Positions 33,765-42,079 of a stretch of 64,000 nt of DNA are shown here, piece after piece (within the stretch, counting starts at the first letter, position 1; every line of letters starts with the position of its first letter). Made by a program: the position numbers and the translations under genes. The stretch is from Kitasatospora sp. NBC_01246 (GTDB taxonomy: Bacteria > Actinomycetota > Actinomycetes > Streptomycetales > Streptomycetaceae). The notes under the pieces are model-generated. The model ran no database searches and was not told the origin of the DNA. It saw nothing but the letters and a program-made list of their open reading frames with translations. The DNA lies in NCBI RefSeq assembly GCF_036226505.1, contig NZ_CP108484.1, positions 1,922,001-1,986,000 on the forward strand. The letters run 5' to 3'.

Positions 33765-34595
33765 TCAGCCCGATTGAAGAGCACGGATCAGTTGTACTGC
33801 CTCCCTCCGTGCCGGCCCGGCCCGCGGATCCTCCGGATCGGTGTACGGTCCGACGATCTTCGCCAGCACGAACAACTGCATCACTGTCCCGTCCCGGCTC
33901 TCCAGGTCTGCCTGACGCTCCGTGCGCACTCGGTCCGCGAGCGCCGGTACGGCGAGCGAGGCAGCGTACAGCGACGCCGAATCCAGTCCGTACGGCGCCA
34001 TCCCCCAGTCCTCCCAATCGAACATGCAGAACTCACCAGGACCGGTGACATTCGCCCAGTTCAGGTCTGCGTGTGCAGGGCACCACCGTTCAACCCTGGT
34101 GTCCTGTACCTCCGGAAAGGCGGCTCCGATGGTGTCGTCGATCAGCTTCTGGGTGATCTGCTCAGTGTCCGGGGTCGCCACTCGCGCCGTCCATTGAGCG
34201 GCAAGTGCGTCCAACGAGGCGTTCAGCGAGCGCCACCACGTATCCGGCAGCTCCGGGTCGGCAGCCACTACCGCCCCACCGACCGGCTGGCCCGGCAGCA
34301 GCGAGGTCTCGTCCGCCTGCCAGATCGCCCGGTCGTGAGGGTCCTGCCACGTTACCGAACCGAACCAGCGCGGCATCGCCACGCCGGCCAGCACGACCGC
34401 GGCTTCGACTCCACCCCAGCCCTGTTCCCGGGCCCGCACCCACGGGCGGCGTTCAACCCGGACCCAGCTGCTGCGGTCGGTACGGACTCCGACGGTCCGG
34501 CGCTTGCACACCACGCCGGTCCGGACCAACGCCGTGCCGAGGCGTTGCTCCACCTGGTCCAGCACGTGATCGACGGGTTCCTGCCGGAGATCCAT
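33765..34595 (-). CDS. Aminoglycoside phosphotransferase (APH)-like kinase
   Basis: The product has 276 residues. The catalytic loop is CPAHADLNWANVTGPG (H-x-D-x3-N, about 168-183) and the metal-binding segment is FCMFDWEDWGMAPYGLD, with Asp in place of DFG. These are the hallmarks of the APH/choline kinase fold. It begins three bases after the stop of a related kinase gene, so the two are an operon of tandem paralogues. Such proteins are abundant in streptomycetes and often phosphorylate small molecules other than aminoglycosides. The N-terminal lobe is poorly conserved. Confidence 0.75.
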   Translation of the reverse strand: MDLRQEPVDHVLDQVEQRLGTALVRTGVVCKRRTVGVRTDRSSWVRVERRPWVRAREQGWGGVEAAVVLAGVAMPRWFGSVTWQDPHDRAIWQADETSLLPGQPVGGAVVAADPELPDTWWRSLNASLDALAAQWTARVATPDTEQITQKLIDDTIGAAFPEVQDTRVERWCPAHADLNWANVTGPGEFCMFDWEDWGMAPYGLDSASLYAASLAVPALADRVRTERQADLESRDGTVMQLFVLAKIVGPYTDPEDPRAGPARREAVQLIRALQSG

Positions 34596-34598
34596 GGT

Positions 34599-35447
34599 CT
34601 ACCGGACGAATCCGGTGGCGATGACCTGCGGCGGGGTGACCCCGGTCAACTCACAGGCCTGCTCGGCAAGGGAGGGTGCCAGTTCCGGGTAGTACCCGCG
34701 GTCGACGGCCTGGAGCATCTCAGCAAGGGCGACCAGTTGACCGATACGTCCCGCCGGTGTGTCCAGGACATCGGAGAACTCCACGCGGATGCGTTGTGCG
34801 ACCGCTGGCACGAGAAGGCCGCTCACCCACAGAACCGCAGGATCGTAGCCGGCCGGGACGAGTCCCCAGCGCTCCCAGTCCAGAATCATGAGCCGCGGGG
34901 CGGTCAGATTGGCCCACTGCAGGTCCCCGTGACCGGTGACCCGCTCGACCTCCGTGGGGGCCGGGATGCCGAGGTACTTGGGGAACACCTCCTCCATCCA
35001 GGCCGACCGCAAGGTGATCTTCGTCCCGGGCGCCGTGGCAATGCCGTCCAGCGCGCTCTTCAGGTCACTCCACCAGTCATCCTCCAGACCCGGGTCTTCG
35101 CGCAGATCCGGTGTCACGGACACCGCCGGCCCGGTGAAGTCGAAGAGGTCGGCCTGGTAGAAGTAACCATCCTCGGTCCAGTCCACGGTGTCATGCAGCT
35201 GCGGGCGGGGAACGGCCTCCCGAATGAGCTGCTGTGCTCCAAGCGGTCCTTGACCAGGCGGCCGGGGAGCGCGACGGCGGCTGTGGCAGGAGACCCGGAG
35301 CCAGAGGCCATCAGCCCGGCGGCCAACGGTCGAACCGGAGGTACCGAAGACGGACGGCCCGGAGCAGACGAGACCGAGGAAGGCGGTGGCCCTCGCGTGT
35401 GCGTGCTCCAGGCGGTGTCGGGTTTCGTCATCCGGCTGAGAGGACAT
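34599..35447 (-). CDS. APH-like kinase, tandem paralogue
   Basis: This 282-residue protein starts at ATG 35447, preceded by AAGAAGG; a longer frame reaches 35504, but its extra residues are not family-like. The catalytic loop is VTGHGDLQWANLTAP (about 163-177), followed by LMILDWERWGLVPAGYD. The C-terminal segment DTPAGRIGQLVALAEMLQAV recurs in the broken gene at 33135-33621. Residues 30-75 (around CHSRRRAPRPPGQG) are unusually Arg/Pro-rich, so a compensated frameshift in that stretch cannot be excluded. Substrate unknown. Confidence 0.7.
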   Translation of the reverse strand: MSSQPDDETRHRLEHAHARATAFLGLVCSGPSVFGTSGSTVGRRADGLWLRVSCHSRRRAPRPPGQGPLGAQQLIREAVPRPQLHDTVDWTEDGYFYQADLFDFTGPAVSVTPDLREDPGLEDDWWSDLKSALDGIATAPGTKITLRSAWMEEVFPKYLGIPAPTEVERVTGHGDLQWANLTAPRLMILDWERWGLVPAGYDPAVLWVSGLLVPAVAQRIRVEFSDVLDTPAGRIGQLVALAEMLQAVDRGYYPELAPSLAEQACELTGVTPPQVIATGFVR

Positions 35448-36114
35448 CGAGCACCTTCTTGAGTCGGTCTTCCGGAATCGGGCGGGCGAGAGCTGTCGTG
35501 GCATCGTCCCAGTGCGCGCGGCTGCCGGTCGAGATGAGGACGAGGTCCAGCACCGGGCACGCTCCGACGACCTGGAACGCGGCGGCGTGCGGGGTCGATC
35601 CCGGCTGGATGAGGTTCACCAGCTCGGATGTCATCAGGCCGGGCAGCCCGCCTCGCAGTAGTCGCATCCCATGTGCTGTCTGACCGTCGGGCAAAGTGAC
35701 GCGGTTGCACACGACGTCCACGCCGGGCGATTGGGTGAACCTCGCAGCGATCAGCGCGGCGATGGTCGCATGGTCCGGCTGGCGGGGGTCTCGGCGCCGC
35801 CGTAGGTCCACGTGGCCGGATCCCAGGTGGCCCCATCCCGGAGCCGCTCGTGCTCACCGATCCGGAAAAGGTTCGGGTTGTCATCGGTGATCGGTGTGCG
35901 GAACTGCTCCGCCGAGGCTGCGCCGTAGCGGCCGGCCGGGTGCGGGTTCGCCGCCGCGGTCCGGTAGCGCCACTCCTCCGCTGCCTCGAATGCCGAGGTG
36001 AATGCCGTGGTCCGCGTGTTGAGGTCGCGGGCCGTAGGCAGAACTTCGTTCAACGAGCGCGGCCTCCCGCTCCGGACCCGCCTCGAGTGCCGCCAGGACG
36101 GTTCCCTGATCCAC
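35428..36114 (-). pseudogene. Frameshifted gene, unknown family (possibly aldo/keto-reductase-like C-terminus)
   Basis: Three overlapping minus-strand frames join into one protein: MDQGTVLAALEAGPEREAAL from 36114, then (shift near 36050) NEVLPTARDLNTRTTAFTSA through PATWTYGG, then (shift near 35780) a last part with GLMTSELVNLIQPGSTPHAA and HWDDATTALARPIPEDRLKK. The last part resembles the end of aldo/keto-reductase-like proteins, but I cannot confirm the family. Two frame changes in under 700 bases indicate a dead gene unless they are sequencing errors. Confidence 0.5.
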
Positions 36115-36431
36115 GTGTTGCCTCCCGTCCGCCCGGAAGTCTGCGAAGAGCCGCCCTGGCGCCGTCGTGGAGCTGACGTCGTAGCACCAGGTTCGAGCCC
36201 ACGAGCAGCAACCGGGCTGTGGTGTAACGAGGTTCGATGGGCCGACGGGGGGGTGGGGGTGCCTCTCCGCGTAGGGTGGCGTGCGTCCCGTTTCCGACCG
36301 TGACCGATGATGACGCTACGTCAGACGAGCGGCAAGAGGGTCGAAAAGGAAACTCTGCCCTTTTCGCCGAACCGGCATATGCGAGCAGCTGTCCAAGCGC
36401 TAGCCTTTCCCAACGAAGGGGAGGTGCTGCA
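36115..36431. promoter_or_regulatory. Intergenic control region upstream of the XRE regulator
   Basis: No gene is supported in these 317 bases between a minus-strand pseudogene and the XRE/DUF5753 gene. It contains a G-rich run (36245-36260) and the dyad TGACG-CTA-CGTCA at 36311-36323, which could be an operator. The upstream part of the open frame from 36237 is probably untranslated. Confidence 0.4.
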
Positions 36432-37289
36432 GTGCCCGTCGAGCCGACACCCAGGCGACGCCGACTCGCCAGCGAGGTCCGACTTGCCCGCAAGCGCCTC
36501 GGCTGGAGTGTTGAACAAGCGGCCGTCGAACTCGGATACGGCTCCGCGTCCACCATCTCGAAGATCGAGAACGGCACTCAGGGGATCAAGCCGCAACAGC
36601 TCCCCCACTTCTTCGCAGTTCTCGGGATCACCGAACCTGCAGTGCAAGAAGCCTGGCGCGATATGGTCCGGAACGCCCGCGATCAAGATTGGCACCAGCG
36701 CTACCCCGGTGTCGCCGACGACCCACTGGGCGACTACCTCGCCAACCTGGAGATCGCATCCAGCCTGTTCATCTGGTCGCCTGTCGCTGTCCACGGCCTA
36801 CTCCAGTGCGACGCCTACGAGCTGGCTGTGATCATCGCCGGCCGTGCCTGGAAGAGCGACGAGGACATCGAGCGCTTCATCACAGTGCGACGCAACAGCC
36901 GACATGCCGCCCTCTCGCGCAGGACGCCGCTTCGGATTCGGGCGATCCTGACCGAAGCCCAACTTCGCCAGGAGGTCGGTGGCCAAGCCACAGCCTGTGC
37001 CCAGGCACTACATCTCATCGAACTGGCCCGCACGCACAGGAACATCGTCATCCAGGTGATCCCGCTCTCGCGCGGCGCGCACGCCGGCTGCGACGGCCCG
37101 TTCATGGCGTGGACGTTCCCGACCGGACACGACTCGGTCACCATCGAGGGCATGAAGACCGCCCTCCACCTCAACAACCCTGACACCGTTACCGACTACC
37201 ACACCACCAGCGATCAGCTGAAGACCGACGCACTGCCGCCAAAGGAATCGCTCGAACTCCTCGCTCAAATCGCCAAGGACCTCTCGTGA
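36432..37289 (+). CDS. XRE-family regulator with DUF5753 domain
   Basis: The 285-residue protein starts at GTG 36432 with GGGAGG about eight bases upstream. It opens with an HTH_XRE domain (RRRRLASEVRLARKRLGWSV, then YGSASTISKIENGTQGIKP; about residues 5-60). A DUF5753 domain follows (from about 95), including FIWSPVAVHGLLQCDAYE, VRRNSRHAAL, IQVIPLSRGAHAG and the GHDSVTIEG region. These proteins pair with small DUF397 proteins in streptomycetes, as in the BldB/WhiJ-like groups that control development and antibiotic production. The stop overlaps the DUF397 start by four bases. Confidence 0.9.
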   Translation: MPVEPTPRRRRLASEVRLARKRLGWSVEQAAVELGYGSASTISKIENGTQGIKPQQLPHFFAVLGITEPAVQEAWRDMVRNARDQDWHQRYPGVADDPLGDYLANLEIASSLFIWSPVAVHGLLQCDAYELAVIIAGRAWKSDEDIERFITVRRNSRHAALSRRTPLRIRAILTEAQLRQEVGGQATACAQALHLIELARTHRNIVIQVIPLSRGAHAGCDGPFMAWTFPTGHDSVTIEGMKTALHLNNPDTVTDYHTTSDQLKTDALPPKESLELLAQIAKDLS

Positions 37290-37576
37290 CACACAATCTC
37301 GCGCCCCACCGCCCTGTGTCTGATTCCGACAGCATCGTCACAGCAGAAGAGAAGAACTCCCTCGATCCGGCCTGGGTCAAGGACCAACTCGAACGCGCGA
37401 CGTGGCTGACGGCAAGTACCGGCGGGAGCAACTGCCTCCAGGTCGCGTTTCTTGACCGTGGGCTCGTCAGCACTGGCGACTCGCTGAATCCTGACCGAGA
37501 TCCCCTTCTCTTCGCGGCCGGCGAGTGGGACGACTTCCTCGCGGGTGCCAAGGCGGGACGGTTTGATCGTCCCTGA
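37286..37576 (+). CDS. DUF397 domain protein, partner of the XRE regulator
   Basis: This 96-residue protein is translated from GTG 37286, overlapping the XRE gene stop. The DUF397 core is present: WLTASTGGSNCLQVAFLDRG (about 42-61) and FAAGEWDDFLAGAKAGRFD near the end. DUF397 proteins act with their XRE partners, in the way of antitoxin-like or anti-regulator proteins. The N-terminal 40 residues are an extension not seen in the shortest members. Confidence 0.88.
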   Translation: MTHNLAPHRPVSDSDSIVTAEEKNSLDPAWVKDQLERATWLTASTGGSNCLQVAFLDRGLVSTGDSLNPDRDPLLFAAGEWDDFLAGAKAGRFDRP

Positions 37577-37781
37577 CTCCACAACACGGGGCACATCGAC
37601 TCGGCATCGGGGTGGCGTGAACGTCAGCGCTCCAGGCCAGGGCCATGAGTGGCTGGGCGCGCACTTCCCGAGTTCCGTTGATGAGCGGGCTTCTGATGTG
37701 GTTTCCCGAGAGTAACAATGCGTACAGACTGTATCGCTGATCGTCACCTGCGGGCAGGTCGTTCAGCGGGGAGGTGTCCAA

Positions 37782-39071
37782 GTGCTGCGTATTGCCCAGC
37801 TCTGCCAGCAACGTGGTTGGACAAGGTATCTGACGTTCGACATCGAGCTGAGCAGAGCCCGGAAGCTGGCTGCGCAGAGGGACGACAACCGGGACCTGCT
37901 GTTCGTGACGGTGTCGCGTCGGACCTTCTACCGGTGGATGGGTGACGGTGACCGGCATGAGCCGCGGCCCGAGACCGTGCGCGTGTTGATGTACATGTTC
38001 GACATGCTCGACGAGCCGCCGATGGCCCTGTTCGAGGAGGTCGGGGACGCTGCTTCTCGTGGCACGGCTCGAAGCCCCTTCGATGCGAGTGCCCTTCTGG
38101 GCGTCGGCTCGTCGCCGTCGGCCGTGGATCCGGCACTCCTGGCCCTGGCCGAAAGCCGGATCGCCGAGATCGTGGAGCACTACGAGATGCTCGGGCCGCA
38201 GCAGTTGGCGCGCGAGGCGCTGCTTCTTCGGTCCATGCTGCAGGTACTTCTCAGTGGACGTCAGACACTGCGCCAGCGCGAGCGCACGATGCAGTTGAGC
38301 GGACAGGTCGCGGCTCTACTCGGGTACATGTCGGTCAACTCCGGCCAGCCGGACGCCGCTGCGGGTTACCTCGCCGAAGCCATGGGCGTTGCAGCGGAGA
38401 TCGAGGACACCGCGCTCCAGATGTGGGTGCTCGGCACGCAGTCGTTCAGCCTTTACTACCAGCGGGATTACAAGAAGGCGGACGAGGCTGCCCGGATGGC
38501 GGTCGAGCTGGACCCGAGCAGCCCGCTGGCGATTCGCCCGCTCATCAACGGGCGAGCCCGCGCGCTCGCCCGCCTCGGGGTGAAGCGCGAGGCCGAGTAC
38601 GTGATCGGCGCCGCACTTGCCCTTACCGGCCGCACGGACGACCTGCCGGAAGGCGTGAGCTCCTGCATCTCATTGGGCGCGTACTCGCCGGCCCGTACGC
38701 TCGCCAACGCCATTACAGCGCACCTGTCCCTCGGCGACACCTCGAAGGTGTTCTCCCTCGCCAAGGAGATCGAGCCGATGGTCGTCTCCTCTGAGTCGGC
38801 CTGGACGCGAGCCCTGGTGGGCCTCGACCTCGCAACCGCACACCTCCAGGGCAACCGCCCCGACGTCGAGCAGGCCATGGCGCTGGGCACCACCGCGATC
38901 GAGGCCGGCGGGATGCCCCCGATTCGCTCGGTCCACCAGCGAGGTGGCGAACTGCTGCGACAAGCTGGTGCCTGGCGTGGCGAGGCCGGGGTGCGGGAGT
39001 ATGCGGAGCGGCTGCGTTCCTGGGAGTCGAGTCCTCTCGCGGCCCCGCTCGTGGCGAGCGCGACGACCTAG
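37782..39071 (+). CDS. HTH/TPR-type transcriptional regulator
   Basis: The 429-residue protein starts at GTG 37782, preceded by GGGGAGG. The first about 90 residues contain LLFVTVSRRTFYRWMGDG and RPETVRVLMYMFDMLDEP, the helix-turn-helix part seen in streptomycete regulators. The remaining 320 residues are helical and TPR-like (EAMGVAAEIEDTALQMWVLG, LYYQRDYKKADEAARMAVEL). The 3' gene follows after 16 bases. DNA targets and ligand are unknown. About 205 bases without a gene precede it and should carry its promoter. Confidence 0.7.
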   Translation: MLRIAQLCQQRGWTRYLTFDIELSRARKLAAQRDDNRDLLFVTVSRRTFYRWMGDGDRHEPRPETVRVLMYMFDMLDEPPMALFEEVGDAASRGTARSPFDASALLGVGSSPSAVDPALLALAESRIAEIVEHYEMLGPQQLAREALLLRSMLQVLLSGRQTLRQRERTMQLSGQVAALLGYMSVNSGQPDAAAGYLAEAMGVAAEIEDTALQMWVLGTQSFSLYYQRDYKKADEAARMAVELDPSSPLAIRPLINGRARALARLGVKREAEYVIGAALALTGRTDDLPEGVSSCISLGAYSPARTLANAITAHLSLGDTSKVFSLAKEIEPMVVSSESAWTRALVGLDLATAHLQGNRPDVEQAMALGTTAIEAGGMPPIRSVHQRGGELLRQAGAWRGEAGVREYAERLRSWESSPLAAPLVASATT

Positions 39072-39087
39072 CAAGGAGTTCTGGCAC

Positions 39088-39786
39088 GTGCTTCTGACCG
39101 ACAGCCGGGCGTTCCCGGCCGAGCCTCCCGCCGACCTGGACAGCCCGGAAGCGATCACCGCACACGACCAGTCGGTGTTCGACGCGACCGCGACGATGAA
39201 GAACCACTGGGACCGGGCGGGCTGGAGCGAGGAGCGACGTGCGCTGTACTGGTTCCTGACCTTCCCGGACGATTCCGCTCTGATCGGAACGGCCCGCGCG
39301 TGCCAGGAGGGGCTCGACGGGCTCGGCCTGGACCTGGTCCCGGCGGACGGTCTGCACGTCACAGTGGCACGGGTCGGCGAATCCGTGGACACCTCTCCGG
39401 AGGTGCTGGCGGAGCTGGTTCGGCGGGTCAGGCAGCGCGGGTTGAAGAGCTTCGAGATCGCAGCACATCCGCTGGCCGGCTCCCAGGGGGCGGTCCGTTT
39501 CACTCTGACGCCATGGCGGCCCCTGGTGGCACTTCACGCAGCACTGGCTGCCTGCGGGCGGGAAGCCGGGGTGACAGGCGGCCGTCAGACCTCCTCGTTC
39601 CGGCCGCACCTGAGCATCGCCTACAACCCTTCGGTCCGGCCGGCTCAACCGATCATCGACCAGGTCTCGCGACTCCGGGAGATCCAACCGGTCCCGCTGG
39701 AGATCACCGGGGTGGACCTCGTGGAGCTGCGCCGGGAGGCACGTGAATACCGGTGGGAGGTTCTCCACCGCCTCGAACTTCAGTAG
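39088..39786 (+). CDS. 2'-5' RNA ligase family (2H phosphoesterase) protein
   Basis: This 232-residue protein starts at GTG 39088 with AAGGAG upstream. The two catalytic H-x-[ST] motifs of 2H phosphoesterases are LHVTVARVG (about 89-97) and FRPHLSIAYNP (about 171-181). Such enzymes act on 2'-5' or cyclic 2',3' phosphodiester bonds in RNA or small nucleotides, and some serve in RNA repair or defence. It follows the TPR regulator after 16 bases and is probably co-transcribed. Confidence 0.82.
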   Translation: MLLTDSRAFPAEPPADLDSPEAITAHDQSVFDATATMKNHWDRAGWSEERRALYWFLTFPDDSALIGTARACQEGLDGLGLDLVPADGLHVTVARVGESVDTSPEVLAELVRRVRQRGLKSFEIAAHPLAGSQGAVRFTLTPWRPLVALHAALAACGREAGVTGGRQTSSFRPHLSIAYNPSVRPAQPIIDQVSRLREIQPVPLEITGVDLVELRREAREYRWEVLHRLELQ

Positions 39787-39794
39787 GCGGCGGA

Positions 39795-39819
39795 TTCGGC
39801 TTGAGATTCGCAAGCCGAA
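39795..39819. terminator. Stem-loop between convergent genes
   Basis: TTCGGCTTG (39795-39803) pairs with CAAGCCGAA (39811-39819) across a seven-base loop. It sits directly after the 2H-phosphoesterase stop and before the convergent aldo/keto reductase stop. Confidence 0.7.
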
Positions 39820-39834
39820 CTGAGGTTCCACCGG

Positions 39835-40827
39835 TCACTGGATCTTGGCAAGGTCCAGGGTGTGGTGGTGCAGCTCCGCGCGTACCGGGGCATAGACGCT
39901 GTCGGCGAGTTCGATGTCGGACTCGTCGAACGCGTACAAGTTGGTGAAATTCTGGACGATATGCCGACGGTTGCCGAAGCCGGCGACCACGACCGTGTTC
40001 GGGCTCTGCTCGATGCAGTGCCGCAGGGCGATTGCCGCCTCACCGCCCGGAAGGTGTGAGACATGCTCGCGGAGCGGTCGTAGTCCTCGGCGAAGGGCAG
40101 CCCACGCGGAGGCGGGAAGGTCAGGCATCGGTGAGATGCGTCCGCGGGTGTCGGCGAGAGTGCCTCTGGCCAGGGGAGCACAGAGAAGTACCCCGACCTT
40201 GCGTCGCCGCGTGAATGTGAAGAGATCTTCCCCTTGAACGATGACGAGCGGCTGCAGCGGATTGAAGCGGGTCAGGACGACGTCCGGTTGGACGACCTCG
40301 AAGACCTTCGCGAACCGTTGCGTCTGGTCGGCCCCGGTTGTTCGACTCGGATGGGGGCCGCGCAGTCCTATGGCACCAATGACTCCCATGCGCCGGAACG
40401 CCGTCAGGGCTTCGGCTGCCTCATGGAGGTAGCGGTCGTCCGGCCCGAAGTCGAGACTCGGCAGGACGTAGAGCGCGACATGGTCGTCCCGGAGGTTGTC
40501 CAGGGTCTGCTCCAGCTGGTGACGCACGTGAGGTGATGCGTACGGGTGGGGCGCGGTTCCGACATTCTGGATCTTGGTGACGATTTGGAGTCCGGCGCCC
40601 CGGTGCTCTTCGATCAGCTGACCGAGAATTCGCTCGGCGTGGCCTTGGCCGTAGGTGTCCGCCGTGACGAAGAGAGTCGCGCCGGCTTCTACGGCGGCAC
40701 GAAGTGCGCCGAGCGTCTCGCGGTCCTGCCGCAGGCCACCGATGCCGGTCGAACGGCATCCGACGCCGAGCGGGTGGGCTTGGATCGTCCTGCTCAGGTG
40801 GCGTGCAGCCGGGCTGGACAGGGTCAC
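39835..40827 (-). CDS. Aldo/keto reductase family protein
   Basis: The product has 330 residues from GTG 40827; upstream in-frame codons belong to the overlapping ATPase gene. The barrel start GVGCRSTGIGG, the active-site segment FVTADTYGQGHAERILGQLI (Asp and Tyr of the AKR tetrad) and IVTKIQNV (Lys) are visible. The usual His in the LxxLH strand is replaced (VALYVLPSLDFG), so the tetrad is incomplete. NNTVVVAGFGNRRHI-like residues near the C-terminus fit the NADPH site. It overlaps the RsbW-like ATPase gene by four bases, an unusual pairing. Substrate unknown. Confidence 0.72.
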   Translation of the reverse strand: MTLSSPAARHLSRTIQAHPLGVGCRSTGIGGLRQDRETLGALRAAVEAGATLFVTADTYGQGHAERILGQLIEEHRGAGLQIVTKIQNVGTAPHPYASPHVRHQLEQTLDNLRDDHVALYVLPSLDFGPDDRYLHEAAEALTAFRRMGVIGAIGLRGPHPSRTTGADQTQRFAKVFEVVQPDVVLTRFNPLQPLVIVQGEDLFTFTRRRKVGVLLCAPLARGTLADTRGRISPMPDLPASAWAALRRGLRPLREHVSHLPGGEAAIALRHCIEQSPNTVVVAGFGNRRHIVQNFTNLYAFDESDIELADSVYAPVRAELHHHTLDLAKIQ

Positions 40828-41300
40828 CGAGCCACGTCCTTCTCCGGGCCGAAGAGTGCGGTGACGACCGTGCCGCCGGGGACCAGCTCGACACACCATG
40901 CGGTCGCGCAGTGGTCCACCAAGGCCAGCCCTCGCCCCCCTTCGGTCAGTTGGTCGGTGGAGCCCAAGCAAGTCGGATCGTAAAGGACGGATGCTCGGCG
41001 GGCGATGGTGTCCGCCCCGTTCCTGGCGTCCCTCACCGCGATGGTGATCCCGCTCGGATACCAGCGGATGGTCAGTTCCTCCGCACCGTCCGCATGGTTG
41101 ATCGCGTTGGCCACGACCTCGGTGGTGGCCAGAACGGCGTCATCGAGTTGCGAAGCGGAAACCCATCCGGAGACGACCTGCTTCACCATGGTCCTGGCGT
41201 AGGAGCACGGCGAGACCCGTGTGTTCAGCAGGGTTCGACGTTCGCCGATGAGGTCGCCGAGTCGGAATTGCCCAAGCGTGGTGGAGGTTGCGAAGCCCAC
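40824..41300 (-). CDS. RsbW-like ATP-binding (HATPase) regulatory protein
   Basis: The 158-residue protein starts at GTG 41300 with AGGGAGG five bases upstream; longer frames to 41684 run through the repeat-rich control region. N box AVLATTEVVANAINHA, G1-type VRDARNG and G2-type GGRGLALVDHCA give a GHKL ATPase without a histidine phosphotransfer domain, as in anti-sigma kinases. Streptomycetes have many such stand-alone proteins that tune sigma factors or partner switches. No sigma factor or anti-anti-sigma gene is next to it. It is divergent from the Roadblock operon. Confidence 0.82.
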   Translation of the reverse strand: MGFATSTTLGQFRLGDLIGERRTLLNTRVSPCSYARTMVKQVVSGWVSASQLDDAVLATTEVVANAINHADGAEELTIRWYPSGITIAVRDARNGADTIARRASVLYDPTCLGSTDQLTEGGRGLALVDHCATAWCVELVPGGTVVTALFGPEKDVAR

Positions 41301-41686
41301 CGGCGCCTCCCTGCGACGTAGCCCTCGGATGCAGGTGGTCCTGCCCGCCCTCTCACCATCAGGCAGCGCTGGCGGCAAACCAGTGCCAAGCCAGTGCCAA
41401 TCCGGCGCCGTCGGGAGCTGAGGTGCCATCGCCAGAACATGGCAAACCATCCCGTACAGAACGAATCTGCGGAACAGATTGCGTTGAGATTCAACGAACT
41501 TGGCACCGCCATGGCACTGGTTTGCCGTCCGCCCCGCCGCAGAGTGGAGCCGTCGGCCCCGTTGAGGTCGTGGAAACGCCTTCAAGGCAGTCCGCGGCTG
41601 CTGCGGGGGCAGGACCCATAGCCGTCGCGCCCGGCCGTCACCGGCGCCGTCGTCACCGCCCCTCACCATCTGGCCAAGGAGCAACC
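41301..41686. promoter_or_regulatory. Divergent control region with repeated CCAGTGCCA/TGGCACTGG elements
   Basis: No gene is supported in these 386 bases, which separate the RsbW-like gene from the eight-gene Roadblock operon. It carries direct repeats CCAGTGCCAA (41380 and 41391), a distant inverted copy, several further TGGCA/TGCCA half-sites, and the dyad AATCTG-CGGAA-CAGATT near 41465-41481. The arrangement suggests regulator binding sites serving both promoters. The Shine-Dalgarno AAGGAG lies at about 41676. Confidence 0.55.
41374..41526. repeat. 15-bp inverted repeat pair flanking 123 bases
   Basis: GGCAAACCAGTGCCA at 41374-41388 recurs as its exact reverse complement TGGCACTGGTTTGCC at 41512-41526. 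A second direct copy, CCAGTGCCAA, lies right after the first arm, and TTGGCACCGCCA just before the second. The symmetry suits two operator sites joined by DNA looping. Confidence 0.7.
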
Positions 41687-42079
41687 GTGAACCCCCACCC
41701 GCATCTCCCGGTCCTGGGCGACCTGGTGGCCGGCACCGCCGGTGCCGTCGCCGCCATCCACGTCAGCTCCGAGGGGCTCGTCCTCGGCACCTCGCCGGGT
41801 ATCGGCCGCGACGAGGCCGACACCTGGGCCGCCTTGATGTCGGGCCTGGGCGCGATGAGTTCCAGGAGCGTCGGCGTCGTCGGCCACCTCACCTCGGGCG
41901 AGCACCCCTGGGGACACAGCGTGATCGAGGACCGCGCCGGCCGGACCATGACGCTGGTGGGCGCGGCCGATCACTCGATGCTGGCCGTGGTCGGCGCCGA
42001 GGGAGCGGACCTGGGTGAGATCGCGGCGCGGCTGATCGTCCTCGCGGACCGGGGCCTCGCTGCGGCGGTGGCGGCGTGA
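41687..42079 (+). CDS. Roadblock/LC7 domain protein
   Basis: This 130-residue protein, from GTG 41687 with AAGGAG upstream, is a single Roadblock/LC7 fold: GAVAAIHVSSEGLVLGTSPG, RDEADTWAALMSGLGAMSS and MLAVVGAEGADLGEIAARL. Roadblock proteins regulate small Ras-like GTPases; in streptomycetes they are usually the B part of conservons (CvnA-D). Here no GTPase, kinase or DUF742 gene is beside it; the next gene, overlapping by four bases, is a Mur-ligase-like protein. It may bind that protein instead. It is the first gene of the plus-strand operon. Confidence 0.8.
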   Translation: MNPHPHLPVLGDLVAGTAGAVAAIHVSSEGLVLGTSPGIGRDEADTWAALMSGLGAMSSRSVGVVGHLTSGEHPWGHSVIEDRAGRTMTLVGAADHSMLAVVGAEGADLGEIAARLIVLADRGLAAAVAA

